Source of the DNA: Sitta carolinensis
Lineage: Eukaryota; Chordata; Aves; Passeriformes; Sittidae
DNA: 64,000 nt
Direction of reading: 5' to 3'
NCBI GenBank assembly: GCA_032173965.1
Contig: CM063285.1
Span: 25,765,660-25,829,659, forward strand
Positions 1-12,700 of the stretch are shown piece by piece (the stretch's first letter is position 1; every line of letters begins with the position of its first letter). The position numbers and the translations under genes are program-made. The notes under the pieces are model-generated. The model saw only the letters and a program-made list of their open reading frames with translations, did no database searches and had not been told where the DNA came from.

Positions 1-984
1 TTCTTTTCTGAAAAGATAATTTGACGTGACCTCCTTTTTCACTTTGCTATGTATTCAGCTTTAGTTGCAAAGACCATTTACTGTGCTAATGCCTTTCCCC
101 TTCAAAACTGTCTGTGCTTGCCATGTCTCATGATGAATACCCATTTGTAAACAAAGTAGTGATGCATTATAGCTGAAGGGCATTGTTTTACCTGGATGTA
201 AATTCATCATTTTTTAATGCATCGCAGCTTGATGCTTGATATCTCATCATTCTGAAAGCTTTGTTGACACAGATTGATGATCCAAACAATTAACTTAATA
301 ATGGCATCAGCAACAGGAGGTTAACTAGAGAAAGAGCAGACCAAGTTCTTTCCTAGTGTATGCCTAATAAAGTCAAAGGAGGTATGTTTGGGAGCTGCTT
401 ATTGCAAACAACTTATTTGATCCCTTTTTTCATTTTCTGAGCTAATTTTAAGATTCTAGCTATGCTGCTCTGTGGACAACAAATGGAAGCATTTTTTAAA
501 ACAGGTTATGTTTTGCTAACTTTATAAATAATTCTCCTTTCTCAGAATAGTTTCAGAAAAGCTAATAATTTGTGAATATTCTGTTACAGCTCAACTGGAG
601 ATAGCAACTTCCCAGCTGTTAACTACTGTACCTCACTTGAGACATAGTGTATGCATGGACATGTACTGTAGATGTCCATACATACTTCTGGTATGCTGTA
701 ATGTATAGTAAAATGACATTGATAAAACCTTTGCTCTTTGTTGTTTTTATAACTTGTCTAACTAGAATAGCTTTCCTGTTCTAGCACTATCTCAATGCAT
801 CTCTGTGTGGACCTGGGAATCCACTGACGAATACATGGCATCATTTAAATTCAGACCGAACAAATAATAATTGTCTTAAGGAAGATCTGTTGTGGATTTT
901 GATGGATTTTAGAAGACTGCAACCTCATTATTATATCCCTTGATATCAATCTTTCTGATAACAATCTATCAGAAAACTCAGCAT

Positions 985-1404
985 CTAACAGAATTCAAAG
1001 TAATAACTCCTAAAACTAGGGAACTTAGTTCTGTGATGGTTTAACAGGGAGTCTAATGTCTTGTGCTGACTGATGTAATTGTATCCAGCAAACTGTGGAT
1101 GGGAACTGCCAGTTTCAAGCTGGAGACTGACAGATGAGTAGCTTTTCTTTCTGAAGTGAGCCAGGTGCTTGGAGTTAGATGTAAAGGGCTTAGGTATTGC
1201 CTTGAAGCTAAGCTGTTTCATCCTCTCTTTGATAGCAATAAATGAGAGAAATTCATGAGTCAGATGACTATAAAAGTAATCTGATCCAAAGATGACACCT
1301 GCCACCATCTGTCTGCCTCTTTTTTCCCCTCTTTTTTTGAAGTTTTTGTCATTTTTTGTAACATGGATAATTTCTACATCCTCATCACTCTCTTCTTCTA
1401 CCAA
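985..1404 (-). other. Unassigned 139-codon ORF, possible exon or decayed coding sequence
   Basis: An open frame without stops for 139 codons in AT-rich DNA, longer than its neighbours. The product begins with an acidic segment (EEESDEDVE), then a basic stretch (KNDKNFKKRGEKRGR), and ends FRSYYFEFC. A stretch reading KQLSFKAIPKPF looks like natural low-complexity-free protein. I recognise no family. There is an acceptor-like ag just inside the 5' end on the minus strand, so it could be part of an exon, but no donor-acceptor partner or poly(A) tail was found. It may equally be a chance ORF. Confidence 0.25.
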
Positions 1405-4400
1405 AGTTTTTTTAACTCAGATTTGGAACAAATTCCTCACATATGTCACAGCAGTTGATATGTCTTTAATGGTACAGTTAGTGTTCCTATGTTAACATAA
1501 GTCCTTTTCCACTTGTACATCTGGCAACACATAAAAAGTGTGAGTGGTTAGCTAAGTAATCTTTCTACCTGTAAAGTATGACTACTCACAGAACTATTTA
1601 TATTTGCCAGGTCTGTTGCATGCATCAATGATCTTGCAGTTGTAATTTATTTGCAGGAGCAACAAAACCTTGCATGTTAGGCATCAAGGTACTTTTCACT
1701 ACCTTAGGAATACTGATTTTAGTTCAGCTGTTATCAAAGTAAAACAAGCATTGATAACAATTTCGTATATTAAGATGCTGGGTATGCTCAATATAGGCTT
1801 GTTTATGAGAGAAGCAAAAATCAGATTAAAGTAATTCTGAAGAAACAGACTTCAGAGATGATACAATGTGCAAATAAAGATGATGATACTCCATAGAGTA
1901 TGCATTTGTTTGCTCAAGTCTAATGCACTAAAAAAAAAAAAAAAAAAAAAAAAAGAAATGGAGAATGGTGACCAGTAGAGATCAGGGATAGAAGAGGAAC
2001 TACCAGAGAGCTACATACGACCAGGTAAACTGGAGGTCAAATTGTGCTCCTAAAGTATGATAAGAATGCACAGACAAGCTCATATTTTAAACTGCTCATG
2101 ACTTCTGAAAAGCAGTGAATCTAAGCTGAATCTGAAGAGGTAAATGGGAACACATCTTTATCTTCTTTTATAATCAAAGAGTAAAGATTCATTCAAGGAA
2201 ATAGGCTCAAAGTCAAAAGAGAGTATTTTTATGAAGTGCAAAATTGTGTTGAACTCCCTACCACAAGATAACAATGATAGCAATGATAGTAATAGCAGCA
2301 GACAGAAAAAACATGTATTTAATGAATGTTGTTACACCAGACAGAATATTAAAATATATTTTCATAGATGTAAAGCAATTAGAGAATTGCTAGTCATATC
2401 AGATGTTTTGACAAAGCAAAAAACCATGGAAATTGAAGTGAAATAATACTATATCCCCTCATTCAAACAGCACTGTTATTACAACTGTTACGCAAAACAG
2501 ATTGTGCACCACAACTCAGATTCTGAGGACTTGAACTTTTATTGTGCATCTCTTAGTTAAGATCTCTCCCTCCCTTCAACCCTACTCCTTTTCTAAGAAA
2601 AATCTGTACATCTTGGATTTTTTCCAGTCAGTTCTACTGTGTATAGTCGTCTGGTGAAGATAGGTAAATAGTGAATGGATAAGATAAAGTGGTGTCTTTG
2701 ACGGGCAAAATTAATGTTCCGATGCATGGTCTGGAATACACAACTGTTCTAAACATCAAAATAGTATTTTCTTCAAACACTGCTCAAATTAATTAACAGA
2801 AGTAGAATGAACAGCTAAATATTGTGTACACTAGCTAAATAATTTTTCCACTAGCATATGCACGTGAATCTTTTCCTTTAGTTTGATGAAAATGCATCAA
2901 TAGTCCCTTTTAGAGAAGGTTAAGTGTGTACATAGGTGTGTCCAGCTGTCATCCAGCAGATTGGTAGAGGCCAGGCACTGCCAGCTGGGAGAGTATGTTT
3001 TACAGCTTGAGCTGTGAAGAATCTCCTTTGTTTATGAGATTTTTGTAGAAAACTGTAGATCATCTTAAAATGTCCTAAAGGTATAATGATGTCAAAGTTG
3101 CCACCAAAAAAAAATTATCACTGTGTTAAAGTTCTTAAGTATGAGTACTCTAACACTGACAAAGAGATATAAGGCAATGTGAAAAGTTAGTTTCAAGCTC
3201 AGCTTAACTGAAAAATTTTTCTTTTGACTTTTTTTTTTTTAATGGATGCACCCCTGTGCAATTTGTTTCAACTTTGTTGGAGTATTTGAGTTGGCCACCA
3301 TCAGTTCCTTTAAAATAATAGATAAATAATGTTCAGCAAACCAATTCCTGTGACAGACTAGCCTATTTAACTTCTGTAGCTTGCTGTTCTAAGATTAGTG
3401 CAGGTGTGATGATAAGCTTCTGAGTAGATGCTCATTAAAAAACCTGTCTTTTCTGAGTACAGAATCAAGAAAAGGAAGTACATGTAATGGTACATCTACT
3501 TTTAGGCTAAAACAGTTAAGGAAAAAGTTCTTCATTTTAAAAGTAACTAGGTCTATACACAGCTAGATGTGTCACTTGTAGATTACACATAGGTTATTTT
3601 CATACTTAGTGATTCTTATTAGCACATAAATTGAAATTTTCAATACAGGACTATGCAAATGAAAAGCACTATATTGTTTTATATTGGTTTATGCAATATA
3701 TTGTTACAACTTTTAACAAGAAGTTGGAATTAAAATGTCTGCTACTAGTTTACACTGAGAAGACACCAGTACTACAAAGCATATTATGCCATTTTATAGA
3801 CAGAGCTATAATGAAAACATTGCTAAAGCAATGAGACTTGCCAGCTACTGATGAGACTCAGGAGACATTCTTTAACAGATGTTTCCCACATCAAACAGAT
3901 ACTTATCCCTCTCTGATTACCATGATCTTGAGAATTCATTACTTGATTCAATGATCAACACCTCTTCATCAAGCCCATAAAAAAAAAAAAAAAAAATCCA
4001 TCCACACAGCAGCTCATAAAATATATTACAGCCTTAAGTCCCTTAAGGTGAAGTTGTATTACAGAATTGTTGTGTTCATGACATAATTAGCATCCTGTCA
4101 GCACATCAGTCATACACTGATGAATACATATCTAATTTCCTTTGCCACTTTAAAACCTACTATCCTCACAGTGACTAGTGACTACTGTACTACAAGCTGA
4201 CATGACCACGTGTACTTCTTTATAATTTCAACTGCTGTCCTCCAGGATTATTTATTATTATTTTCTGCAAACTTAGCTAAAATAGCTTCCTTTGACAGCT
4301 ATTATTTATTATTTTAAAATGTCCCTAACACACAGTGCACTCAAAAATATGCCATCTGAATAGCCTTTGTCTTTAACTGGATGTTTCATCATTAAACATT

Positions 4401-6839
4401 GTTTATACACCTATCTAGTACAGATATCAAACCCTTTCTAGAGTAGGTAGTCATCACCGAAAGAAAAAACTTTAGCAGCTTGTACCCTGACTGCAATTAG
4501 CAAGAAAATAATTTAGTTCGAGATACTAAACAAGCCTGCAAATATGGAGGATCAAATGAACATTGTTTGAACAAAATACCCAGTTCTGTTTGTTTCATCT
4601 TCTTTACTTTATAGTAACCTTCAAACCTAGGTCACATTAATAATATTTTTATATCTATAACATATATATTTCATTCCTAAAATAACTTGCTCAGCTCACA
4701 AAACCTACATTGCACATATAACACCACTGTACAATGAAGTACACTCATTTTTACACACAAAATATACCTTGAAATGAGCTGTAGCAAACAGACACTGAAA
4801 AGAAATTCTTGATGAAGAAATGTGAGATGTCCCTTGATTTTTCACATTATTAGAAATGTTCAGAATTATGTTGCAGCTTTTTATACCTCTTCAGTTTTCA
4901 CTGATTTTCATAAGGAAAATAACACAGCTTAATTTAAGTGTTCTACTGCATTTCATTTCCTTTAATATTTATCCTGTTACTATGAATAATAACTCAGGTA
5001 CCTCAAATGGCATGATTTATTTTTGCTATACAGCCCATGCTATAGTTTCTTATGAGTGGGATGAAAGTAACAGGCATCTTGGGCCAAGAAAAATGACTTC
5101 TTAAATAGAAAGAAAATCTTTATAATACATATTTTTAACTCCATTAAAGTTTTTTGTTACTTTTTGTAGGTGAGTCAGGAGTAATAATTCAATTGAAATC
5201 ATATTTTTCAGCATAGATGCGACATAAAAAAGCCAAACCCATTGATTATCGATAAATATTTTTTATAGTAAGTAATCTCATTTAGTCTGGAACACAAGAG
5301 AGAGCAAATCACTGAATAACCAGATAATTCCAGCAAAACTGTTTTTTATAATTATATCCTGGGCAACAATGAAATTGAACATCTGAACTTAGCCAAGAAG
5401 CTTAAAACCTACACTTCAAAAAATATCACCTTGCCTACCTCTTGCACATAAATCATAAAGTGCCACCTTGTCTGTGCAGCCCTTACTTTTTCAACTGCTA
5501 AAAATTGCTGGCATCATTAACTCACTTCATATTATGCTATTTCTCTTTCTGCCGAACCTGTCATCACCTCATTTTCTCCTGCATCCCCAGTTTGACAGAT
5601 GCACTTGCAGTAATACTTTTCAAGTTTTTGACTTATTCAGATTCTGCTATATTGCCAGCTTCCTCCTGAGAGCGCTGCTGGATCAGGAGCCTGCTTCCTA
5701 TGCTTGCACATAGAACTAAAACAGAGTTCCAAGCACCACAAGAACTGCAGTGTTGTGTCCTACAGTTAGGCTGCTTATTTCTAACTTAACACATGCTGTG
5801 CAGATTTATCCATGATTTACAGAAACAACGGACTTTTCCAAGGGAAAGGCATAGAGCCCACATTACTGTGGTCTAGACATTTCTGTCTCATTGTCAGGGG
5901 TAGGGAATATATCCACATTTCACCCAGAACATTACACATGAAGTACATTCATAGCTTCTGAAAAATCAAGCAGATTTTTATTCTGTGTTATTTTTATGTG
6001 CCTGACTTTTAGAGCTGGTGATTATAGCTATTATTTTGTGTACAAGACCTTGTATAAAACTGGCATATAACAAAAATTATTTTCATTTTTCTTTTAAAAA
6101 TAATTTTTAAACAGCAAACTAATAGTGGTGATTGCAACATGGATAGATTGATATGGAACCCTCTCAAAATCATGAAAGTGCTGATACAACATTATTTCAA
6201 TAGGGAATTTAAGGAAATTTAATTAAAACCCCCCATTGTTTCTACAAAATTTTATAATCAAATAAGTTTTGTGACATTGCTAGACCATATGCAATTTTGT
6301 CTAAAAGCTACTTATAAAAATATGAAATCAATTAATACACCTGAAAAATCTAAAAATGTAGTTACCAGTATCAAGCTGAGGTGCCTCTAGAGGGGTCTGT
6401 CAAATTCTAGTCAGCTCCTTTTGGTTCAATACTTTAGAACTGGTTAAAAAATACTATACTGATAAAAGGTGTACAAATATTGACAGGTAAATGGAGAGGG
6501 TAGACTTTGTCTCTGAAGTGTACTGTAGTTTACTCTTTTGCTCAATTAAGAGCCAAACCACACTGTTTCTACTACCTCACCTCCTCATCCCTGCTAAAAA
6601 TGAAACCCTGTATCTTATGTAGCTGTTACTTCTCTCAAGCTGTTGGGTGTTTAATTGCATCTAACCGGGGTTTCAATGTGTGGCTCACACAAAAGTATAT
6701 GCAATAACCATCTATAAAATAACCCAAACATAGCTGCAGATAAAGACAAACTCTTTTCATAAATTGCTCTTATCTTCTCACTACTTGTCTTTGGTTTTAG
6801 TCTGCTTTTATTTGTAGTCTAGCTATGATCCTAGAATTA

Positions 6840-6955
6840 TTTCTGTGTAATATTTGCCAATTCAATTAACAGTCTGTTTACTCCCTCTTCCAGATCATTA
6901 ATGAAGATGTTAAATAAAACCAGTTCTAACACTAATCCCAGGGTGCCTTGGCAAA
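6840..6955 (-). repeat. Short degraded CR1-like reverse transcriptase fragment
   Basis: On the minus strand, part of a frame reads LFNIFINDLEEGVNRLL. This matches the well-known motif of non-LTR (CR1/L2-clade) reverse transcriptases just upstream of the catalytic YADD/FADD block, usually PVLFNIFINDL. The expected catalytic block does not follow recognisably and the flanks are degenerate, so this is an old fragment with no coding capacity. Confidence 0.5.
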
Positions 6956-8747
6956 CATTTCTCCTCACAACATAATTCATCACACCCTTTGTTAGAAGAT
7001 TACTTGGATGATATAGTTGATGTAAAAGAATGCTGCCCAACTGCTTGGCTATGTTATCCACAGGGAACATATTACACCAATTACAGGAAAACTTCACTGA
7101 CTTTATTTGCTTCTTGCTGCAAGCCAGAAAATGAAGAGTGTTGACAAGGTTCTAGAGAAGAGGTCTAAACTTTTTGGTTCCTGATACCTGAGAGAAAGTT
7201 CAGCAATCAGATCACTGGAAATGCTCTTCATAGAAGCACATTTCTACTTTTTGAAAAGAAGACTTACTAATTAATGGAGGTAAAGAGATGCAAACTCACA
7301 GCTTAATGAAAAAAATAAAAAAGAAGACTCAAAACCATCAACTCCTAAAAGAAAGCAACTTATTTTATGAAAGTGTTCCCAGGCCAGAGCATATTAAACT
7401 GAAAATCAGCTCCCTTTGAATCTTTGATAGCAAATTCTATTTAGCTGAAGTTGAGCTGTAGTTAAATTACTTTGTACAGAGACTTCTACAGATAGAGAAT
7501 TCTCTGGATCATTTTCCACCCCAGATAACGATCTATGTAACGCTGTTCGTTACTTATGTGGTATCACCAACTGATTTTCAGTGGTTGAGTCTCCTGGTGT
7601 CATTTTCCTTGCTGGCAAATAAGCATACAAATGGTTAAAGCAAGGTCTTTCCCCTTTTGAAAAAATAAATAAAAATTAAGGCATTTAGTGGTCATTGTGA
7701 GTTTTGACAGTTGTTATTCTATTGGTATAAATAATCTCTGTAGTTAGTGTTATATCATCTCTATAGTGGAAGCTTCCCACTATACAAAAAGAGTCCAGGC
7801 ACTCAATATTTTAAAACAGCAATCTGCCTAAACCCAAGATTACTGTAGCTGGTATTCTTACTGTGTAATTTCATGATTCAGATATTATTTATGTATTTGT
7901 GGATATAAATCCTATAAATGTATTTCTGAAGTCCAGTAAGAGGTTTTGGGGTTTTTTTATGAAGTTCTTTCAGTTTTCTTAATAAGATTCCATTTCGTAT
8001 TAGCCAACATTAATCTTTCTCTAGTTACTCCAGTGTCTAAAACCTTTTACAGTGATGGCACTTCTATTCACTGATTCGTACAGCCACTTTTTTTATTTTT
8101 TTTAATTATTTTATTTTAGTAAGATCTGACTTAAAATAGCTAATAGAACAGGTACAGTCCACAACTACTTATCAGCGACCCTCTCTTATCTGTGATGCGC
8201 CACACTTTAAATGAAAAAATCTCAACATTATCTCCATAAATCTGCATGAGGGAACTAAAGCCAAAGGTTTAAATACAGTAGAGAGAGTTCAAAGTACCTG
8301 AAGGCAAAAGGAACAAATCATTCATAGTATTGAAATGTTGCCAACCCTTACACTGGAAAAAGTGTGTTTTAAAGAAAGGTTTTGTCCTTTTTGTACTTTC
8401 CGGTGCTCCTGTCAAACCTCTTCCTCCTCAAGTTCTGCCAGGTTATACTCTGCCAAATAACCTTGCTGCCAAAGCAACCTTCTCCCCACTTCACAAAACA
8501 TCAGAAACTTTTTGTACAGATGCCCACCTCTAACTGCTGTAGCAGTTAAATCAGCAACTGCTTTTGACAGTCCTCTGCCAATAGCTCTTAGATACAGTAT
8601 TTCATTATCAGGAGGGGAAAAAAATAAATAAAGTCTGAGTTGGCAGCATGTGCACCATACGATTGGGAATGTGTGTGAGTACCAAAGAATTTCACACAGA
8701 ATTCAAAACCACAGCAAGAGCAATCTGGCTGATGAAGAATGTAGATC

Positions 8748-8865
8748 TTAGACTCACAGGAAACAAGCAGATTGGAAGAAACCTCTGCTCAGCTAGTTCT
8801 ACTCAAAGCAAGGCAATGCTCAAAGTGAGATCAGATTCCATAGGGTTTTACCCCATGAGTACTCA
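8748..8865 (-). repeat. Degraded CR1 3'-end fragment (antisense)
   Basis: The + strand order (cacagg ... attggaagaaacctctgctc ... ctcaaagcaaggc ... gggttttacccc) resembles the reverse complement of a CR1 3' untranslated region: a priming-end remnant, the 'grttggaagrgacct' block, then the 'ctcaaagcagggt' block. Divergence is high, so the boundaries are approximate. Confidence 0.45.
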
Positions 8866-9269
8866 CTTAATATAGAGATTTCACATGCACCCTGGACAAC
8901 TACTCCTGTTCTTAACCTCTTTTCATTAATTTCTTTCTTTTTTTCTTTTTAATATAGAAACATATTTCTGTTCCTGAAGTGAAGCCTTGCTTCTTGTCCT
9001 TTTGCTGTGAGCTTTTGAGAAGAGCCTCTACATCCTTAATAACTTTCCTTTTCCCTTAAGCAGGTGAAGACAGACACCAGAGAAGTGTGGAAAGCCTTGC
9101 CTCTCTCTTCTGCTAAGCAAACACTGCTCTCTCAGCTTCTTGCCATCCAGCTCCTAAACACATTGGTGGAGCTCGGCTAGACTCGCTTTAGTTTGTCACA
9201 GCCTTCCTGTGCTGCTAAATCCAAAGCTGCACACTGGAGTCAGGCGTGGCTGGCTGTGATGTAACTAAG

Positions 9270-9560
9270 CAGAACCCACCGCCCGCCGAGATGTCACCGA
9301 GCAGAGCGCGCGGCTGCCCGTGACGCGGCCGGCGGAGCGCGCGGCTGCCGGAGCGCTGCGGCCGCACGGGCGCGCCGCCGGGGCCCGCGGCCGCCGGGGC
9401 CGCGCCGCCGGGGCCGCGCCGCCGGGGCCGCGCCGCCGGGGCCGCGCCGCCGGGGCCGCGCCGCCGGAGCCCGCGCCGCCCGCGGGCCTGCCCGGCCGCG
9501 CGCCACCGGCTGCCGGCGGCGCGGCACCGCGCCGGGAGGGGCTTCCCATAAGGAGGCATC
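9270..9560. promoter_or_regulatory. Isolated CpG-island-like GC block with 14-bp tandem repeat
   Basis: Almost pure G+C with dense CpG from about 9290 to 9540, in AT-rich surroundings nearly 9 kb upstream of the NEIL3 start. Such blocks usually mark promoters in vertebrates. No recognisable coding exon is attached on either strand. The overlapping long ORFs here are products of the GC composition, which lacks stop codons, and of the tandem repeat. It could be the promoter of an unannotated non-coding RNA or a distal element. Confidence 0.5.
9394..9475. repeat. 14-bp GC-only minisatellite, about 6 copies
   Basis: The motif ccgggg recurs at 9394, 9408, 9422, 9436 and 9450 with exact 14-bp spacing. 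A sixth, changed copy (ccggag) is at 9464. The unit is ccggggccgcgccg. It sits in the centre of the GC-rich island. Confidence 0.9.
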
Positions 9561-9694
9561 CTCTCGCTGCCCCACGAGCCCAGGCTTCTTTGCGTCTGAC
9601 TTTCCTCACGTCTAGAAAATACACTACATCTGTTCACTCTGAAACCCTGCAAGTCATTTATCAATTCTCCTCCTTGCGGCCCACATTTGTTTTC

Positions 9695-9755
9695 TTTTTT
9701 TTTTTTTTTTTTTTGCTTCCTTCCAACCCTTTGAGAAAAAAAAAAAAAAAAAAAA
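9695..9755. repeat. T20 / A20 inverted repeat with 21-bp spacer
   Basis: A run of 20 T (9695-9714) is followed by 21 bp of mixed sequence and then 20 A (9736-9755). As a single strand it could form a 20-bp A:T hairpin. Homopolymer length may be affected by sequencing error. Confidence 0.85.
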
Positions 9756-9799
9756 TAAAAAAAGGAAAGAAAAATCTTGGCTGGCCCTTCTCTGCTTTC

Positions 9800-12700
9800 C
9801 CGGCTTGAAAGCCAGGAATGAAATCAAAACCTCAGCTGCAGTAATGATATGCTGCCTCCTTCCAGCCAGGAGGAAAAATCTTTTTCGAATCTCCACGAGG
9901 ACAGGGAGAAATTCTGAAAGAGCTAAAGCTTTTTATCCTACATCAAAACTGTCTCTAGCCTTTGCCAAACTCAGCAAGATCTATCCTTTTCTTCCAAATT
10001 GTTACCCTTGACTAAGGCTCAAGAATAAAGTAGTGACTGTAAGCTCTTCGGGGCAGTCAGGAAGCTGGACATCACTTTTGGGTAAAATGAGTACTTTAGA
10101 AGACAAAAGTAGAAATAAAATTCATTACATGGGACATTCGCATTACTTTCATTAGCCAATTTGAGTTCTGTTTTCCATTCTTACTTGCTGATAGGGTTGC
10201 AAGTAATAAATATATGTATGGAAGGCATCCAGTTTTGTTTAATTCACTGGCATTGTCTGAGGAGCAATGAATCATGTCAGAGATTTAAAGGGATTACTGA
10301 TAGAGAAGAGTGTAACCTTTCTTCCAATACAACAGCTGTTCTGAAAAATTTCCATAATAACAGTTGCTTTTAATTATATAAAGAATTGCAAAGCCTTTTT
10401 ACCTTCATATCAATAATGCAGCTTTGATTCAAAAGTTGCTAAAGAGATAATCCTCAGCCATGTTTTGTCAGGGTTAGTTTGTGAATAGCAATGATTTAAA
10501 TTCCAATGTCATCCTCTTTTTCAAAGGACGGAAAGAATAGTCTTTATTTCCGTGGAACTTGGACTGAAAAATTACAAACAATGCTTGGAAAACATTATTC
10601 TCATAAGAGCCCTTCAAGAAATGCTACTGATGCCTAGACACACATATAAAATAAAAGTATCAGAAGTATGGCACAGATATGAGGAGAAAAAAAATATTCT
10701 AAAATATCTAGTCAAACATTATTGATAAGAATAAATCATAAATCTCTATCTCTAGAATTGGTGTGTTTTACTAAAGAAAGATTTTTCTTAGTAATTTTCA
10801 GGGCCCTGCCAAGTCAGTAAAAATTGCATTTCTTTATCTTCCACTCTTTCTGTTTCTCTCTGTGATTAAGTATTGGCCTCTGACTGCTTAATGCTTATTC
10901 ATTTCTCATTTTCGGGGCAGATCACTAGTTTGTGAAGATAATTAGAGAACCCTGCTATTCCTTCTAAGCCTTGAACCTTCAGACTAATTAAAATGGAGTG
11001 CTGCATATACACATGCAGCTGAAAAAAGGCTTATAGTAAGCTACTAAGAATCATACTATTTGTATCACAAAAAATTCCCACCTCATTGCATCTGCTAGGA
11101 TGGAGTAATATTTTTGCTATGATCTTCTTTCGTGGTTCAAGAACAGTATCCTCCAATTTAGTACTCTCACCACGACGCTCCAAACCACACGCTGCTCCCT
11201 CGCTTCCTCTTTTCCTCCCCTCCCACTCTGCAGAGGGCTGGAGAGCAGAACTGGAAGCACAAAAGGCAAAGGATCATGCGTGGATTGAGATAATAATTTA
11301 CTAGAAACAACAATAAAACAAGAAAAAAAAAAAAAACAAAACAAAACAAACAAAAAAAAAAAAAAAAAACCAGCAACAATATTAGAAGCAAAAGCTTACA
11401 AGAGAGAAAGTGATTGACATGCAAAAATGCTCACCGCGGCACTCAACCCGGAGGAAGCCACCGACCACCCTCCGGCAGGGGCCCAGCGCCACCCAACTGC
11501 TCCCTCCGCGAGCGACTGGCACCCCACTTATGCGAGCAGCAAGAGCCCTTCTCCCTGGAAGAGTCCTTCTCCCCCACCCCTGGCAAAGACCTGAGGTGCT
11601 ACAGAACGACTTCTGGGTCCCAGCCATGCCACTTCCCAGCTACTTCAAAAATTAACCCTGGCCAGAACCAGGATATCCTCACTGTATTTTGCCCAGCGCT
11701 TATCATTTATTTTGTTCTGTTACTACAGCTTCATGAATCTTCTAATACTATCTATACTTCTGAACGAATATTATCCTAATATTTCCTAGTATGGCATTAA
11801 AGTATAATATTTAATGCTGAAGAAAATACAGCAAATTCTTCAACAGGATCGTATTTTCTTCTAACTTCCTTTGTTTTTCCTTGAGGTGTTAATCTTTAAT
11901 GTAAAACATGCAGCATAAGTGAATACACCTCAGAGCAGTGCACATATAAATGCAATATAGACAAGAAGGTTACAAAGAATTTTTCTGCCTCTCTCCAGGT
12001 ACCAATTTTCTCCTTTTATCTGTTTTAGCATATAGATAGCCTAAAGGTACTGCTGGACATTTTATCTCACAGATCTTTAAGACTTTACCCTCTGAATAAA
12101 CTACTACAAGCTCTATATGTTTTCCCTTCTCCTCCAGATAAGTGTAGTAACTTTTATTTAATTTGGAGTAAGACAATATCCGTCAACAAAACAAGGAAAA
12201 CTACTGGCCCTGAACTGTGTCTCAAGATGCAGTAAAGTTGTGAGCAGTGTTCATAAATTCCCAAGAAGGTTGTCTGTACTTATCCCATGAACATCCAGCT
12301 TCAGTAAGACCTGCTGTCCCCACCCTGAGGCAGTTCACATTGCTGTCATATTGTTTCTTCAAATGAAGTTAAACTATCACTGTAAATTAGATTATGCCAT
12401 TGTGAATGGGTAGAGGCACCTACACTGACAGATTTGAGTATCTAAAAGCAACAAGAGTTTGTATCTGGGAAGGGAGTACAAACCTTTAAGGAGTTATAGT
12501 TTTCAGTACAAACTTATAAAGTAACTTTTTTCTTTTCAATTATTTTCCAGACGTTTTATTTCTGAATTTAAGTAGGGTCTAAGTCAATTCTACTACAATA
12601 ATAATCTATAATTTAAGAATTGCAAAAGATCTTTTCTCCTTTGGGTATAATATTTTGAGAAGAAAGAGTCAGGAAAGAAATTTGAAATTTTCATTTGTGT

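Larger units (their letters stand above)
1..9240. other. AT-rich gene-poor region upstream of NEIL3
   Basis: About 9 kb of AT-rich DNA with no recognisable split gene. It contains a 139-codon unassigned ORF (985-1404, - strand), a 25-bp A-run (1930-1954), an 18-bp A-run (3979-3996) and two degraded CR1-like pieces near 6840-6955 and 8748-8865. By synteny with mammals, the next gene upstream should be VEGFC, so this could be regulatory desert. That is inference; I see no specific regulatory motif. Confidence 0.6.

Noticed and set aside
9215..9808. Several overlapping long ORFs (up to 162 codons) on both strands in the GC island
   Set aside because: Composition and the 14-bp repeat remove stop codons in all frames; the predicted proteins are Arg/Ala/Pro/Gly-rich without domains.
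11086..11779. Overlapping ORFs of 72-121 codons around 11.1-11.8 kb as a gene
   Set aside because: Frames on both strands are equally open, low-complexity A/T runs account for part of them, and no splice or domain evidence was seen.
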